DNA of 64,000 bases from Paenibacillus_G elgii_A (lineage in GTDB: Bacteria; Bacillota; Bacilli; Paenibacillales; NBRC-103111). The position numbers and the translations under genes are program-made. How positions within the stretch are numbered: position 1 is the stretch's first letter; each line of letters starts with the position of its first letter. The stretch lies in the NCBI GenBank assembly GCA_042219835.1, contig JBHJMN010000008.1, positions 96,079 through 160,078 on the forward strand, read 5' to 3'. Below are positions 43,870-52,498 of this stretch, piece after piece. Below the pieces are notes generated by a model. It saw only the letters and a program-made list of their open reading frames with translations, did no database searches and had not been told where the DNA came from.

Positions 43870-45621
43870 TTGATTAGCCAATTATCTTGGAAGGTCGGAG
43901 GACAACAGGGGGAAGGCGTGGAAAGTACCGACAAAATTTTTTCCACGGCATTAACCAGACTGGGGTACTACTTGTACGGGTATCGCCATTTTTCCTCGCG
44001 GATCAAAGGCGGCCACACAAACAATAAAATCAGAATCAGTACGATGCCGATTCGCTCCATTTCCGACGATTTGGACATTCTCGTGGCCTTTGACCAAGAA
44101 ACGATTGATGTGAATGCGCACGAGCTGCGTGAGAACGGCGTAATCATCGCCGACGCAAAGGTTAATCCGGTCATTCCGGAAGGCGTGAAAGCAAGACTGT
44201 TCCCGGTGCCGATTACGGCGATTGCGGAAGAGCTTGGCACTTCCTTGTTCAAGAATATGGCTGCTTCCGGCGCATCTTGGGCTTTGCTTGGTTTGCCGCT
44301 TGAAGTATTTAATAAAGCAGTAGAAGAAGAGTTCGGCCGCAAAGGCGCTGCCGTGGTAGAGAAAAACGTGGAAGCGGTTCGCAAAGCTGCCGAGTTCGTT
44401 CTCGAATTGACGGGCGGTCCGCTGCCTGAATTCCAACTGGAACCTGCCGACGGCAAGCAAAAGCTGTTCATGATCGGCAACGACGCTATCGGTCTCGGCG
44501 CAGTCGCCGCAGGCTGCCGCTTCATGCCTGCCTACCCGATCACGCCGGCTTCCGAAATTATGGAATACCTGATTAAGACGCTGCCGAAATTCGGCGGAAC
44601 GGTTATTCAAACCGAAGACGAGATCGCAGCATGTACGATGGCCATTGGGGCCAACTACGGCGGCGTTCGCGCCCTGACAGCTTCCGCAGGTCCTGGTCTT
44701 TCCTTGATGATGGAAGCGATCGGCTTGGCCGGTATGACGGAAACGCCTGTCGTTATCGTTGATACGCAGCGTGGAGGTCCGAGTACGGGACTTCCGACGA
44801 AGCAGGAGCAATCCGACGTGCTTGCCATGATTCACGGAACGCACGGCGAAATTCCGAAAATTGTTCTGTCGCCTTCGACCATCGAAGAATGTTTCTACGA
44901 CACGATCGAAGCGTTCAACTTGGCGGAAGAATATCAGGTTCCGGTTATTTTGCTGACGGACTTGCAGCTTTCCTTGGGTAAACAAACAAGCGAATTGCTC
45001 GATTACAATAAAATCCAGATCAAACGCGGCGAGCTGCAAACCGGCGAACTGCCTGTTCCGGGTGAGAACCAAATGTTCAAGCGCTACGAATTCACCGAGA
45101 ACGGGATTTCCAAGCGTTCGCTGCCGGGTCAAAAATACGGCATCCACCATGTAACCGGGGTTGAGCACGCCGAAGACGGACGTCCGTCGGAAAGCCCGAT
45201 TAACCGCAAGAAAATGATGGACAAACGTATGGGCAAAATGAAGCAGGTGAAAGTCACCAATCCGATTCTGGTCGACGCTCCTCATGAAGAGCCGGATCTG
45301 CTCATTATCGGTATGGGCTCCACGGGCGGCACGATCGACGAAGCAAGACGCCGTCTGGCTGACAAAGGCATGAAAACGAACCACATTACCGTTCGTTTGC
45401 TGCATCCGTTCCCGGTGGAAGAGATCAAGCCTTACCTGGAAAAAGCGAAAACGGTCGTTGTTCTTGAAAACAATGCTACCGGTCAGCTTGCTTCCTTGAT
45501 TAAGCTGAACGTTGGCTACGCCGATAAAATTAAAAGCATGTTGAAATATGACGGTAATCCGTTCTTGCCTGCCGAAATCACTAAATACTGTCAGGAGTTG
45601 AACCTTGTATGGCAACGTTAA
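43870..45621 (+). CDS. korA: 2-oxoacid:ferredoxin oxidoreductase alpha subunit (gamma-alpha fusion)
   Basis: Subunit of a CoA-dependent 2-oxoacid oxidoreductase, probably for 2-oxoglutarate. In the 583-residue protein the first ~185 residues are the gamma domain (WKVGGQQGEGVESTDKIF) and the rest is the alpha domain (AYPITPASEIMEYL, ALTASAGPGLSLMMEAIGLAGMTETPVVIVDTQRGGPSTGLPTKQEQSD). TTG 43870 follows AAAGGAGTGG. It overlaps korB by 13 nt. Substrate is inferred from the two-subunit organisation, not shown. Confidence 0.9.
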   Translation: MISQLSWKVGGQQGEGVESTDKIFSTALTRLGYYLYGYRHFSSRIKGGHTNNKIRISTMPIRSISDDLDILVAFDQETIDVNAHELRENGVIIADAKVNPVIPEGVKARLFPVPITAIAEELGTSLFKNMAASGASWALLGLPLEVFNKAVEEEFGRKGAAVVEKNVEAVRKAAEFVLELTGGPLPEFQLEPADGKQKLFMIGNDAIGLGAVAAGCRFMPAYPITPASEIMEYLIKTLPKFGGTVIQTEDEIAACTMAIGANYGGVRALTASAGPGLSLMMEAIGLAGMTETPVVIVDTQRGGPSTGLPTKQEQSDVLAMIHGTHGEIPKIVLSPSTIEECFYDTIEAFNLAEEYQVPVILLTDLQLSLGKQTSELLDYNKIQIKRGELQTGELPVPGENQMFKRYEFTENGISKRSLPGQKYGIHHVTGVEHAEDGRPSESPINRKKMMDKRMGKMKQVKVTNPILVDAPHEEPDLLIIGMGSTGGTIDEARRRLADKGMKTNHITVRLLHPFPVEEIKPYLEKAKTVVVLENNATGQLASLIKLNVGYADKIKSMLKYDGNPFLPAEITKYCQELNLVWQR

Positions 45622-46475
45622 AAGATTTCCGTAACAATATCAAACCGAACTGGTGCCCAGGTTGCGGCGACTTCTCCGTGCAAGCGGCTATTCAAAGAGC
45701 GGCTGCCAATGTCGGTCTGGAACCGGAACAGCTAGCGGTTGTCTCGGGGATCGGCTGCTCCGGCCGGATTTCCGGTTACATCAACGCTTACGGGTTCCAC
45801 GGCGTTCACGGACGTTCGTTGCCAATCGCGCAAGGTCTCAAAATGGCTAACCGCGAGCTGACGGTCATTGCCGCAGGCGGCGACGGCGACGGCTTCGCGA
45901 TCGGGATGGGTCATACGGTTCATGCGATCCGCCGGAACATCAACATCACCTATATCGTTATGGATAACCAAATTTACGGCTTGACTAAAGGTCAAACGTC
46001 GCCACGCAGCGCCGAGGGCTTCAAGACGAAATCGACGCCGTCCGGCTCCATCGAGTCCGCATTGTCGCCGCTTGAAGTAGCGCTGGCTGCAGGAGCTACG
46101 TTTATCGGTCAATCGTTCTCCAGCAACTTGAAACAGCTGACTTCCTTGATCGAAGAAGGCATGAAGCATGAAGGCTTCTCCTTCATCAACGTATTCAGCC
46201 CGTGTGTTACGTTCAACAAAGTAAACACGTACGAATGGTTTAAAGAGCATATCGTTGATCTGGAAGAAACGCCGGATTACGATGCTTCCAACCGTGTGGC
46301 AGCCATGACCAAAATCATGGAAACCAACAGCCTCGTAACGGGACTTATCTATCAAGATAAGAGCAGAAAAAGCTACGAGGATATGGTTGCAGGCTTCAAG
46401 CCTGAAGGTCTCGCGAAGCAAAATATTCAAATCACTGAGCAAGAGTTTGAAAAATTGGTGGCGGAATTCAAATAA
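45609..46475 (+). CDS. korB: 2-oxoacid:ferredoxin oxidoreductase beta subunit
   Basis: The thiamine diphosphate-binding subunit (288 aa). Four cysteines expected to hold the [4Fe-4S] cluster are present: Cys16 and Cys19 (WCPGCGD), Cys50 (GIGCSGR) and Cys199 (SPCVTF). The TPP motif GDGDGFAIGMGHTVHAIRRNINITYIVMDNQIYG is complete. Ends before a strong terminator. Together with KorA it transfers electrons to ferredoxin, which no gene in the window encodes. Confidence 0.92.
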   Translation: MATLKDFRNNIKPNWCPGCGDFSVQAAIQRAAANVGLEPEQLAVVSGIGCSGRISGYINAYGFHGVHGRSLPIAQGLKMANRELTVIAAGGDGDGFAIGMGHTVHAIRRNINITYIVMDNQIYGLTKGQTSPRSAEGFKTKSTPSGSIESALSPLEVALAAGATFIGQSFSSNLKQLTSLIEEGMKHEGFSFINVFSPCVTFNKVNTYEWFKEHIVDLEETPDYDASNRVAAMTKIMETNSLVTGLIYQDKSRKSYEDMVAGFKPEGLAKQNIQITEQEFEKLVAEFK

Positions 46476-46491
46476 TTTTCCGAAATTTCTT

Positions 46492-46523
46492 AAGCATATG
46501 GCCCTGGGCCGTATGCTTTTTTT
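46492..46523 (+). terminator. Terminator after korB
   Basis: AAGCATATGGCC and GGCCGTATGCTT (46492-46503 / 46507-46518) followed by seven T. Confidence 0.9.
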
Positions 46524-46590
46524 ATGCCGTACGGGTATAATAGACTTGAGCTTCATGGAATCTTTTGCATAAGAGAGGGGCACATTGTAC

Positions 46591-47160
46591 ATGAAACAAG
46601 TACCGATCGGCGTTTCCGCCAGACATATTCATTTGTCGAAAGAACATATCGCTTTGCTTTTTGGCGCGGGCTATGAATTAAAGGAGATGAAGGCATTATC
46701 GCAGCCGGGGCAGTACGCTGCCGAGGAAACGGTCGCGGTCGTCGGACCGAAAGGCCGTTTCGATAAGGTTCGCATTTTGGGACCGGCCCGCAGCAAGTCC
46801 CAGCTTGAAATATCCCGTACCGATGCGTTCGCCCTCGGGGTGAACCCGCCTGTACGCGAGTCCGGCCATATCGACGGTACGCCGGGGATTAAGGTCATCG
46901 GACCGGCCGGCGAAGTGGAGCTGAAAGCGGGCGTGATCGTAGCGGCGCGTCATATTCATTTTCATACGGACGATGCAGCCAAGTGGGGCATTGCGGATAA
47001 ACAGGAGCTTACCGTGCGCGTCGAAGGAGAGCGTGGCGTAACGTTTGAGCACGTAATTGCCCGGGTATCCGATCAATTCGCGCTGGACATGCATATCGAT
47101 ACGGACGAAGCGAACGCGGCAGGAATTAAAACCGGCGATATCGGCGTGATTTTAGCCTAA
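46591..47160 (+). CDS. pduL: PduL-type phosphate propanoyl/acetyltransferase
   Basis: Interconverts acyl-CoA and acyl phosphate. The 189-residue protein has the duplicated zinc-binding His motifs SARHIHLS (residues 9-16) and AARHIHFH of the PduL fold. A TATAAT at 46536-46541 may be its promoter -10. ATG 46591 has AGAGAGGGG 10 nt upstream; a TTG at 46585 is too close. No microcompartment shell genes or encapsulation tail are seen, so it is probably a cytosolic phosphotransacetylase, perhaps linked to acyl-CoA from korAB. Confidence 0.88.
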   Translation: MKQVPIGVSARHIHLSKEHIALLFGAGYELKEMKALSQPGQYAAEETVAVVGPKGRFDKVRILGPARSKSQLEISRTDAFALGVNPPVRESGHIDGTPGIKVIGPAGEVELKAGVIVAARHIHFHTDDAAKWGIADKQELTVRVEGERGVTFEHVIARVSDQFALDMHIDTDEANAAGIKTGDIGVILA

Positions 47161-47161
47161 A

Positions 47162-47395
47162 AAGTCCGGTAAATAAAATAGCGGAGGAGCGGAATCGTTC
47201 TGGAGAAGCGGTAGCGTTCGCCTTTGTCTCCGGATTCTAACCACTAAGAGGGGTTATTAAATCCAAGAATCCGGGCTGATGGGTCCCCACAAAGTATTTG
47301 AATCGACTTCCTTGAAATGAGCTTCACTTTGTGGGGAGGGGCAGCGATCGGAAGAATGATACCGCTCACGTAGCGGGCTCTTATTCACCGGACTT
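47162..47395. ncRNA. Candidate structured RNA / palindromic element between pduL and miaB
   Basis: A 234-nt non-coding stretch folds by eye into nested helices: AAGTCCGGT (47162-47170) with ACCGGACTT (47387-47395); GAGCGGAATCGTTCT (47187-47201) with AGAATGATACCGCTC (47353-47367), one mismatch; GGAG/CTCC (47202-47205/47228-47231); CCGGATTCT/AGAATCCGG (47230-47238/47266-47274), whose loop holds AACC/GGTT; GCTG/CAGC (47275-47278/47342-47345); and CCCCACAAAGT/ACTTTGTGGGG (47285-47295/47326-47336). No ORF of note runs through it. The strand is open: on the minus strand the outer helix is followed by five T. It might equally be a non-autonomous mobile repeat. Confidence 0.6.
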
Positions 47396-47415
47396 CTGCC
47401 CACCCATGAATTTCT

Positions 47416-47445
47416 TTGAAATGCAGGCTGCAAGCATGGTATAAT
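47416..47445 (+). promoter_or_regulatory. SigA promoter of miaB
   Basis: TTGAAA (47416-47421), 18 bp, TATAAT (47440-47445) with extended TGG. Confidence 0.75.
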
Positions 47446-47496
47446 GAAAGGTATGATCTTTGCAGCATACTGCAAGCTTCAGGAGGAATTCATTTC

Positions 47497-48972
47497 ATGA
47501 CGACAAAAAATAAATCCGAAAAAGATTACTCGATATATTTCCAGCCGCCGTCTCTAAGCGATGCGAAGAAGCGGGGGAAAGAAGACATTCAAGTGCATTA
47601 CGATTTCGACATCCCGGAAGAGATGCGCGAGATCGGTAAGGATAAGTATTACCTGATTCAAACGTACGGCTGTCAAATGAACGAGCACGACACTGAGACG
47701 ATCAAAGGCCTGCTTGAACAGATGGGCTACCGGTCCACCGATGACCGCAAGCAGGCGGACATCATTCTACTCAACACCTGTGCCGTACGGGAAAATGCGG
47801 AAGATAAAGTGTTCGGCGAGCTTGGCCATCTCAAGCATCTGAAGATCGAGAAGCCATCGCTGATCCTGGGCGTGTGCGGCTGTATGTCGCAGGAAGAATC
47901 GGTCGTGAACCGGATTTTGAAGAAGCATCCGTTCGTCGATCTGATCTTCGGCACCCATAATATCCACCGTCTTCCGTTCCTGTTGAAGGAAGCGATGTTC
48001 AGCAAGGAAATGGTGATCGAGGTATGGTCCAAAGAAGGCGACATCATCGAAAACCTGCCGAAGAAGCGCGAAGGCATTAAAGCGTGGGTCAACATCATGT
48101 ACGGCTGCGATAAGTTCTGTACGTATTGTATCGTGCCGTATACGCGGGGCAAGGAACGCAGCCGCCTTCCGCAGGACGTAATTGCCGAAGTACGCGACTT
48201 GGCACGTCAGGGCTTCAAGGAAATTATGCTGCTCGGCCAGAACGTAAACGCCTACGGCAAAGATTTTGACGATATGAAATATGGGCTCGGCGATTTGATG
48301 GACGAAGTTCGCAAGATCGATATTCCGCGTGTCCGCTTCACGACGTCGCATCCGCGCGATTTTGATGACCGTTTGATCGAGGTGCTGGCCAAAAAAGGTA
48401 ACCTGATGGAGCATATCCACCTTCCGGTACAGTCGGGCAGCAATGAGATTTTGAAGCGGATGAGCCGCAAATATACGCGCGAGCATTACTTGGAGCTGGT
48501 CGCCAAAATCAAAAAGGCGATTCCGGATGTCGTGCTGACGACGGATATCATCGTAGGTTTTCCGGGCGAAACCGACGAGCAGTTCGAGGAAACGGTCTCG
48601 CTTGTGCAGGAAGTCGGCTACGACAGCGCCTTTACATTCATCTATTCCCCGCGGGAAGGTACGCCGGCGGCAGGCATGGAGGATAACGTGCCTTACGAGG
48701 TGAAGCGGGACCGTCTCATTCGTTTGAACGACGTGCTAAACGTCTACGCCAAACGGAGTAATGAGCGATTGAAAGGACAGACGCTGGAAGTGCTGGTGGA
48801 GGGCGAAAGCAAGAACAATGCCGCCGTATTGGCTGGCCGGACTCGTACGAACAAGCTCGTTCATTTCGAAGGGCCGAAGGAATTGATAGGCCGGTTTGTC
48901 CAAGTGAAAATAACGGAAACCCCGACATTCTACATCAAAGGTGAATTGGTCGGAGAAGCTGTGGCTCAATAA
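47497..48972 (+). CDS. miaB: tRNA-2-methylthio-N6-dimethylallyladenosine synthase MiaB
   Basis: A radical SAM methylthiotransferase for ms2i6A37 in tRNA (491 aa). UPF0004 domain with YGCQMNEHDTE, NTCAVRENAEDKVFGELG and GVCGCMSQEE; radical SAM motif CDKFCTYC (Cys204, 208, 211); C-terminal TRAM domain. A ~65-residue N-terminal extension is typical of Bacillus-type MiaB. ATG 47497 follows AGGAGG (47481-47486). ricA follows, as ymcB-ymcA in B. subtilis. Confidence 0.97.
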   Translation: MTTKNKSEKDYSIYFQPPSLSDAKKRGKEDIQVHYDFDIPEEMREIGKDKYYLIQTYGCQMNEHDTETIKGLLEQMGYRSTDDRKQADIILLNTCAVRENAEDKVFGELGHLKHLKIEKPSLILGVCGCMSQEESVVNRILKKHPFVDLIFGTHNIHRLPFLLKEAMFSKEMVIEVWSKEGDIIENLPKKREGIKAWVNIMYGCDKFCTYCIVPYTRGKERSRLPQDVIAEVRDLARQGFKEIMLLGQNVNAYGKDFDDMKYGLGDLMDEVRKIDIPRVRFTTSHPRDFDDRLIEVLAKKGNLMEHIHLPVQSGSNEILKRMSRKYTREHYLELVAKIKKAIPDVVLTTDIIVGFPGETDEQFEETVSLVQEVGYDSAFTFIYSPREGTPAAGMEDNVPYEVKRDRLIRLNDVLNVYAKRSNERLKGQTLEVLVEGESKNNAAVLAGRTRTNKLVHFEGPKELIGRFVQVKITETPTFYIKGELVGEAVAQ

Positions 48973-49000
48973 ATCGAATGCAGGGGCGTGACGAATTCTA

Positions 49001-49444
49001 ATGGCAGAGCAGAAATTTACGAATTGCGGCATGGAGCTGTATACGAATACGGAAATGATCGTGCGCGAAGATATTTTGGATAAAGCTAAGGAGCTGGCAG
49101 GGCTGCTGGCTACCTCGAACGAGGTGCAGTTTTTCCAGCAGGCGGAGCAGCAAATCGCCGGAAACGATCAAATCCAGACGTTGATTAGCGCGATCAAAAA
49201 GAAGCAGAAGGAAATCGTCGCTTTCGAGTCGTTTGACAATAAAAAGATGGTTGAAAAAATCGAGAAAGAAATCGATGAGCTGCAAGATCAGCTTGATTCG
49301 ATCCCGATTGTCAGCCAATTCAAACAGTCACAGGAAGATATCAATTACTTGCTTCAGCTTGTGATGAGCGTCATTCGCGATACCATCTCCGATACGATTA
49401 CGGTGGAACAAGGAACCGTTGCCCGTTCGGGATGCAGCGAGTAA
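49001..49444 (+). CDS. ricA: RicA/YmcA family regulator
   Basis: A 147-residue helical YlbF/YmcA-family protein. In B. subtilis RicA, RicF and RicT form an Fe-S complex that aids RNase Y-dependent mRNA processing and sporulation/competence decisions. The helical core ELAGLLATSNEVQFFQQAEQQIAGNDQIQTLISAIKKKQKEIVAFESF fits, and a C-terminal Cys (SGCSE) is in the place expected for a cluster ligand. The ribosome binding site before ATG 49001 is weak. rny, its functional partner, is also in the window. Confidence 0.88.
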   Translation: MAEQKFTNCGMELYTNTEMIVREDILDKAKELAGLLATSNEVQFFQQAEQQIAGNDQIQTLISAIKKKQKEIVAFESFDNKKMVEKIEKEIDELQDQLDSIPIVSQFKQSQEDINYLLQLVMSVIRDTISDTITVEQGTVARSGCSE

Positions 49445-49477
49445 ACAAAATTATACCGATACGCAGTTAGTTTGAGG

Positions 49478-49518
49478 ACCGGCGTGCAGCCCCGGATGGG
49501 GGAGGCAGGCCGGTTTTT
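49478..49518 (+). terminator. Terminator after ricA
   Basis: ACCGGC (49478-49483) pairs with GCCGGT (49509-49514), GC-rich loop, TTTTTAT tail. Confidence 0.65.
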
Positions 49519-49630
49519 ATCGGTTTTGGCCGGTATAATATGTGGGGAATCACCGGATTATCCAAATTCAGTTTGGGCGGCAGGTGTGCTACAATAATCG
49601 GGAGAGTGTGCGGATTGAGGTGAACGATCG

Positions 49631-50095
49631 TTGGAGAAAGACGTATTGACCCGGTTTGGCGTATCCATGCCAGAGGAACTGATCAAGCAGTTTGATCAAT
49701 ATATCGCGGAGCAGGGCTACACGAACCGATCGGAAGCGATCCGGGATCTTGTACGTAAAGTGCTATTGGAGCCGGGCGGCTTGAAGGCCGATCAACTCGT
49801 AGCAGGGACGATCGTCATGGTGTACGATCATCATGCGGCCGATCTTCCTTTGCAGCTTATCGAGCTGCAGCATAATTACCATCACGACATTATTTCGACG
49901 ATGCATGTCCATCTGAATCATGATCAATGTCTTGAAATCATTGTCGTCCGCGGCCTACTGTCCAGGCTTCGGGAGCTGCAACACAAGATTCAAGTGCAGA
50001 AGGGTGTGCTTTACGCCGAGCTTTCCGTCACGTATTTGGACGAGCGGGGAGTCGGACAGGAGCACGCCGATGCCGCGGGGCATCATCATAGCTAG
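49631..50095 (+). CDS. nikR: NikR-like nickel-responsive transcriptional regulator
   Basis: A ribbon-helix-helix repressor (154 aa) with DNA-binding domain at residues ~6-48 and a C-terminal ACT-like metal domain. The four nickel ligands of E. coli NikR are conserved in spacing: His81, His92, His94 and Cys100 (His-x10-His-x-His-x5-Cys). The tail ends in GHHHS. TTG 49631 follows GAGGTGA. No nickel transporter is nearby; the next gene is a copper ATPase, so its targets are unclear. Confidence 0.85.
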   Translation: MEKDVLTRFGVSMPEELIKQFDQYIAEQGYTNRSEAIRDLVRKVLLEPGGLKADQLVAGTIVMVYDHHAADLPLQLIELQHNYHHDIISTMHVHLNHDQCLEIIVVRGLLSRLRELQHKIQVQKGVLYAELSVTYLDERGVGQEHADAAGHHHS

Positions 50096-50237
50096 CCACC
50101 TTTAAACGGCGGTCGTTTCTTTGTTCGCAATTCGCAAAGAAGCGGCCGCGTTTCTTTGTCATGAAAATCGCCGCTCGTCCATATAGTTTAACGATGACCG
50201 GCTGCTGGGGCCTCAATCGGAATGGAGTGAGACGCGA

Positions 50238-52460
50238 ATGAGCGGACAAGCGGATTTGAGCCGGATTACGCTGCATGTTACAGGCATGACGTGCACGGCT
50301 TGCGCTGCACGAATCGAAAAGGCGGTAGGCAAAATGGAAGGCGTGGCCGAGGTCAGCGCCAATATTGCCTTGGAGCGGACAGTCGTCTTGCTGGACGCGA
50401 AGCGGCTCCGGGCAGAGGAAGTCGCAGCCCGGATCGAACAACTCGGATATGGCGTCCGTCCACTGCATACAGCCGATGGGAAAATAAATGGCAATAGCAG
50501 CGAGGAAATTCGTCGCAGCCGGGTTATGTTTTTGCTATCGCTTGCTTTTACGCTGCCTTTCTTCTGGGCGATGGTCCCGCATCATGTTGCTTCTTCCTCG
50601 CCCTGGATACCCGAATTGCTGGCGAACCCGTGGTTTCAGCTTGCGCTTGCCGTTCCGGTGCAGTTCGGTTTCGGCCTCCCTTTTTACATCCGGGCCTATG
50701 AAGCTTTGAAAAACGGAAGCGCGAATATGGATGTGCTGATTGTTCTGGGCACGTCAACGGCCTTTTTATATAGTCATTATTTGTTGTTTCATCCTGGGCA
50801 TGCCATGATGGGGAGCGGGCACCATAGCCCGTACTATTTCGATACGAGTACCATGATCATTACGATCGTATGGCTTGGCCGATGGATCGAAGCGTCCGCC
50901 CGGAAGCGTACGGCAGATAGTCTCTCACAGCTTCATGCGATCCGGACGGACACGGCCAGCATGCTGACCCCGGACGGCGAACGCCGGGTCCCGGTAAGCA
51001 TGTTGAAAGAGGGCGACCTGCTCCGCGTCCGTCCCGGCGAGCGGGTGCCTCTCGACGGCATTGTCGCGCAAGGGATATCGGCGGTGGACGAATCGTTACT
51101 CACTGGGGAAAGCGTGCCGGTTAAGAAGCGAAAAGGAGATCGCGTCATCGGTGGAACCTTGAACGGTTCCGGCGTGCTGGAAATCCGTGTCCTGCGTACG
51201 ACCAGTCAAAGTACGGTAGCCCGGATGATCCGGATGGTGGAAGAAGCACAGAATGCGAAAGCGCCGATTCAGCGCATCGCCGACAAAATTGCCGCGGTGT
51301 TTGTTCCGGTCATTGCCGTTACAGCCGTGTGCACCTTTTTGTACTGGTACGGAATAGGCGAGCCGGGAGCTGCGGGCGGGGCTTTGGAGAAGGCGATCGC
51401 CGTGCTGCTGATTGCTTGTCCATGCGCCTTGGGACTAGCGACGCCGGTATCCATTCTGGTCGCATCGGGCCGTGCCGCTCAGAAGGGGATCGTTTACAAG
51501 GAAGGGGCTGCACTTGAGCGGCTTCATCAAACGGATATTCTTCTGTTCGATAAAACGGGGACGGTGACGTTCGGGACGCCCAAGGTGACGGATGTGATTG
51601 CCGCAGAAGGCGAAACGCAGGCCACGCTGCTCAGCAAGCTCGCGGGTGCGGAACAGCTCTCTGAGCATCCGCTCTCGCGGGCGGTTGTCGAAGAGGCCGA
51701 GAGGCGGGGATTGCGGGTGCCTGACTGCGGCAGTTTCTTGGCCGTTCCCGGCTGCGGGGTCCGGGCGGAGGTGCACGGACGCGGGATCGTCGCAGGAACC
51801 CGGCGTTGGCTGGAGGAGCAGGGCGTCCCTTTTGCGGAAACGGAGAAGTTTGCCGGTCCGTTGCGAAGTCAAGGGAAGCAGCTGATCTATGTGGCAGTGG
51901 ACGATCGTCCGGCCGGGGTCGTCGCTCTAGCCGATACGCTTCGGCCGACGGCGGCTTCGGCATTGCGGCAGCTCAAAAAGCAGGGAATGGACGTCCGGAT
52001 GGTGACCGGAGATCATGCTGCGGCGGCTAAAACGGTTGCGGAACGGCTTGGAAATGTACCATATTATGCGGATATGCTTCCGGACCAGAAGCTCGGGCTC
52101 GTCCGGCGGCTGCAGAGCCAAGGGAAGCGGGTGGCCATGGTCGGTGACGGCGTAAACGACGCGCCGGCGCTCGCGGCAGCGGATATCGGCGTAGCCGTCG
52201 GTAACGGGACGGATGTGGCCAAGGCGGCAGCTGATGTGCACTTGTTAAAAAGCGACTTGAAAGCTATGGCCGACGCCGTGCGGATCAGCCGAAAGACGAT
52301 GACAAATATTTATCAGAATATGGCGTTGTCTTTCTGCTACAACGCTTTGGCGATTCCTGCTGCCTTAAGCGGTCATCTGGCGCCGTGGATGGCCTGTACG
52401 GCTATGGCTTTAAGCTCTTTGACGGTAATTATTAACGCACTTCGGCTGAAGCGGGTGTAA
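50238..52460 (+). CDS. copA: Copper-translocating P-type ATPase
   Basis: A P1B-type ATPase (740 aa) exporting or delivering Cu(I). One N-terminal HMA domain with GMTCTACAAR (Cys19, Cys22); eight membrane helices; membrane metal site CPC (Cys394, Cys396); phosphorylated Asp438 in DKTGT; SEHPLSRA; GDGVNDAP; and the YN and MxxSS-type motifs in the last two helices (FCYNALAIP, MALSSLTVI). A His/Met-rich loop FHPGHAMMGSGHHSPYYFD lies between helices 3 and 4. ATG 50238 follows GGAGTGAGA. FixI/CcoI-like roles in oxidase assembly are possible given the neighbours. Confidence 0.92.
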   Translation: MSGQADLSRITLHVTGMTCTACAARIEKAVGKMEGVAEVSANIALERTVVLLDAKRLRAEEVAARIEQLGYGVRPLHTADGKINGNSSEEIRRSRVMFLLSLAFTLPFFWAMVPHHVASSSPWIPELLANPWFQLALAVPVQFGFGLPFYIRAYEALKNGSANMDVLIVLGTSTAFLYSHYLLFHPGHAMMGSGHHSPYYFDTSTMIITIVWLGRWIEASARKRTADSLSQLHAIRTDTASMLTPDGERRVPVSMLKEGDLLRVRPGERVPLDGIVAQGISAVDESLLTGESVPVKKRKGDRVIGGTLNGSGVLEIRVLRTTSQSTVARMIRMVEEAQNAKAPIQRIADKIAAVFVPVIAVTAVCTFLYWYGIGEPGAAGGALEKAIAVLLIACPCALGLATPVSILVASGRAAQKGIVYKEGAALERLHQTDILLFDKTGTVTFGTPKVTDVIAAEGETQATLLSKLAGAEQLSEHPLSRAVVEEAERRGLRVPDCGSFLAVPGCGVRAEVHGRGIVAGTRRWLEEQGVPFAETEKFAGPLRSQGKQLIYVAVDDRPAGVVALADTLRPTAASALRQLKKQGMDVRMVTGDHAAAAKTVAERLGNVPYYADMLPDQKLGLVRRLQSQGKRVAMVGDGVNDAPALAAADIGVAVGNGTDVAKAAADVHLLKSDLKAMADAVRISRKTMTNIYQNMALSFCYNALAIPAALSGHLAPWMACTAMALSSLTVIINALRLKRV

Positions 52461-52498
52461 CTCCCTTCATTCCAAGCGAAGAAGGCGGGGAAGAGAAG

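Noticed and set aside
47160..47497. T-box or known riboswitch before miaB
   Set aside because: No T-box bulge sequence, no aminoacyl-tRNA synthetase or biosynthesis gene downstream, and the miaB promoter lies after the structured element.
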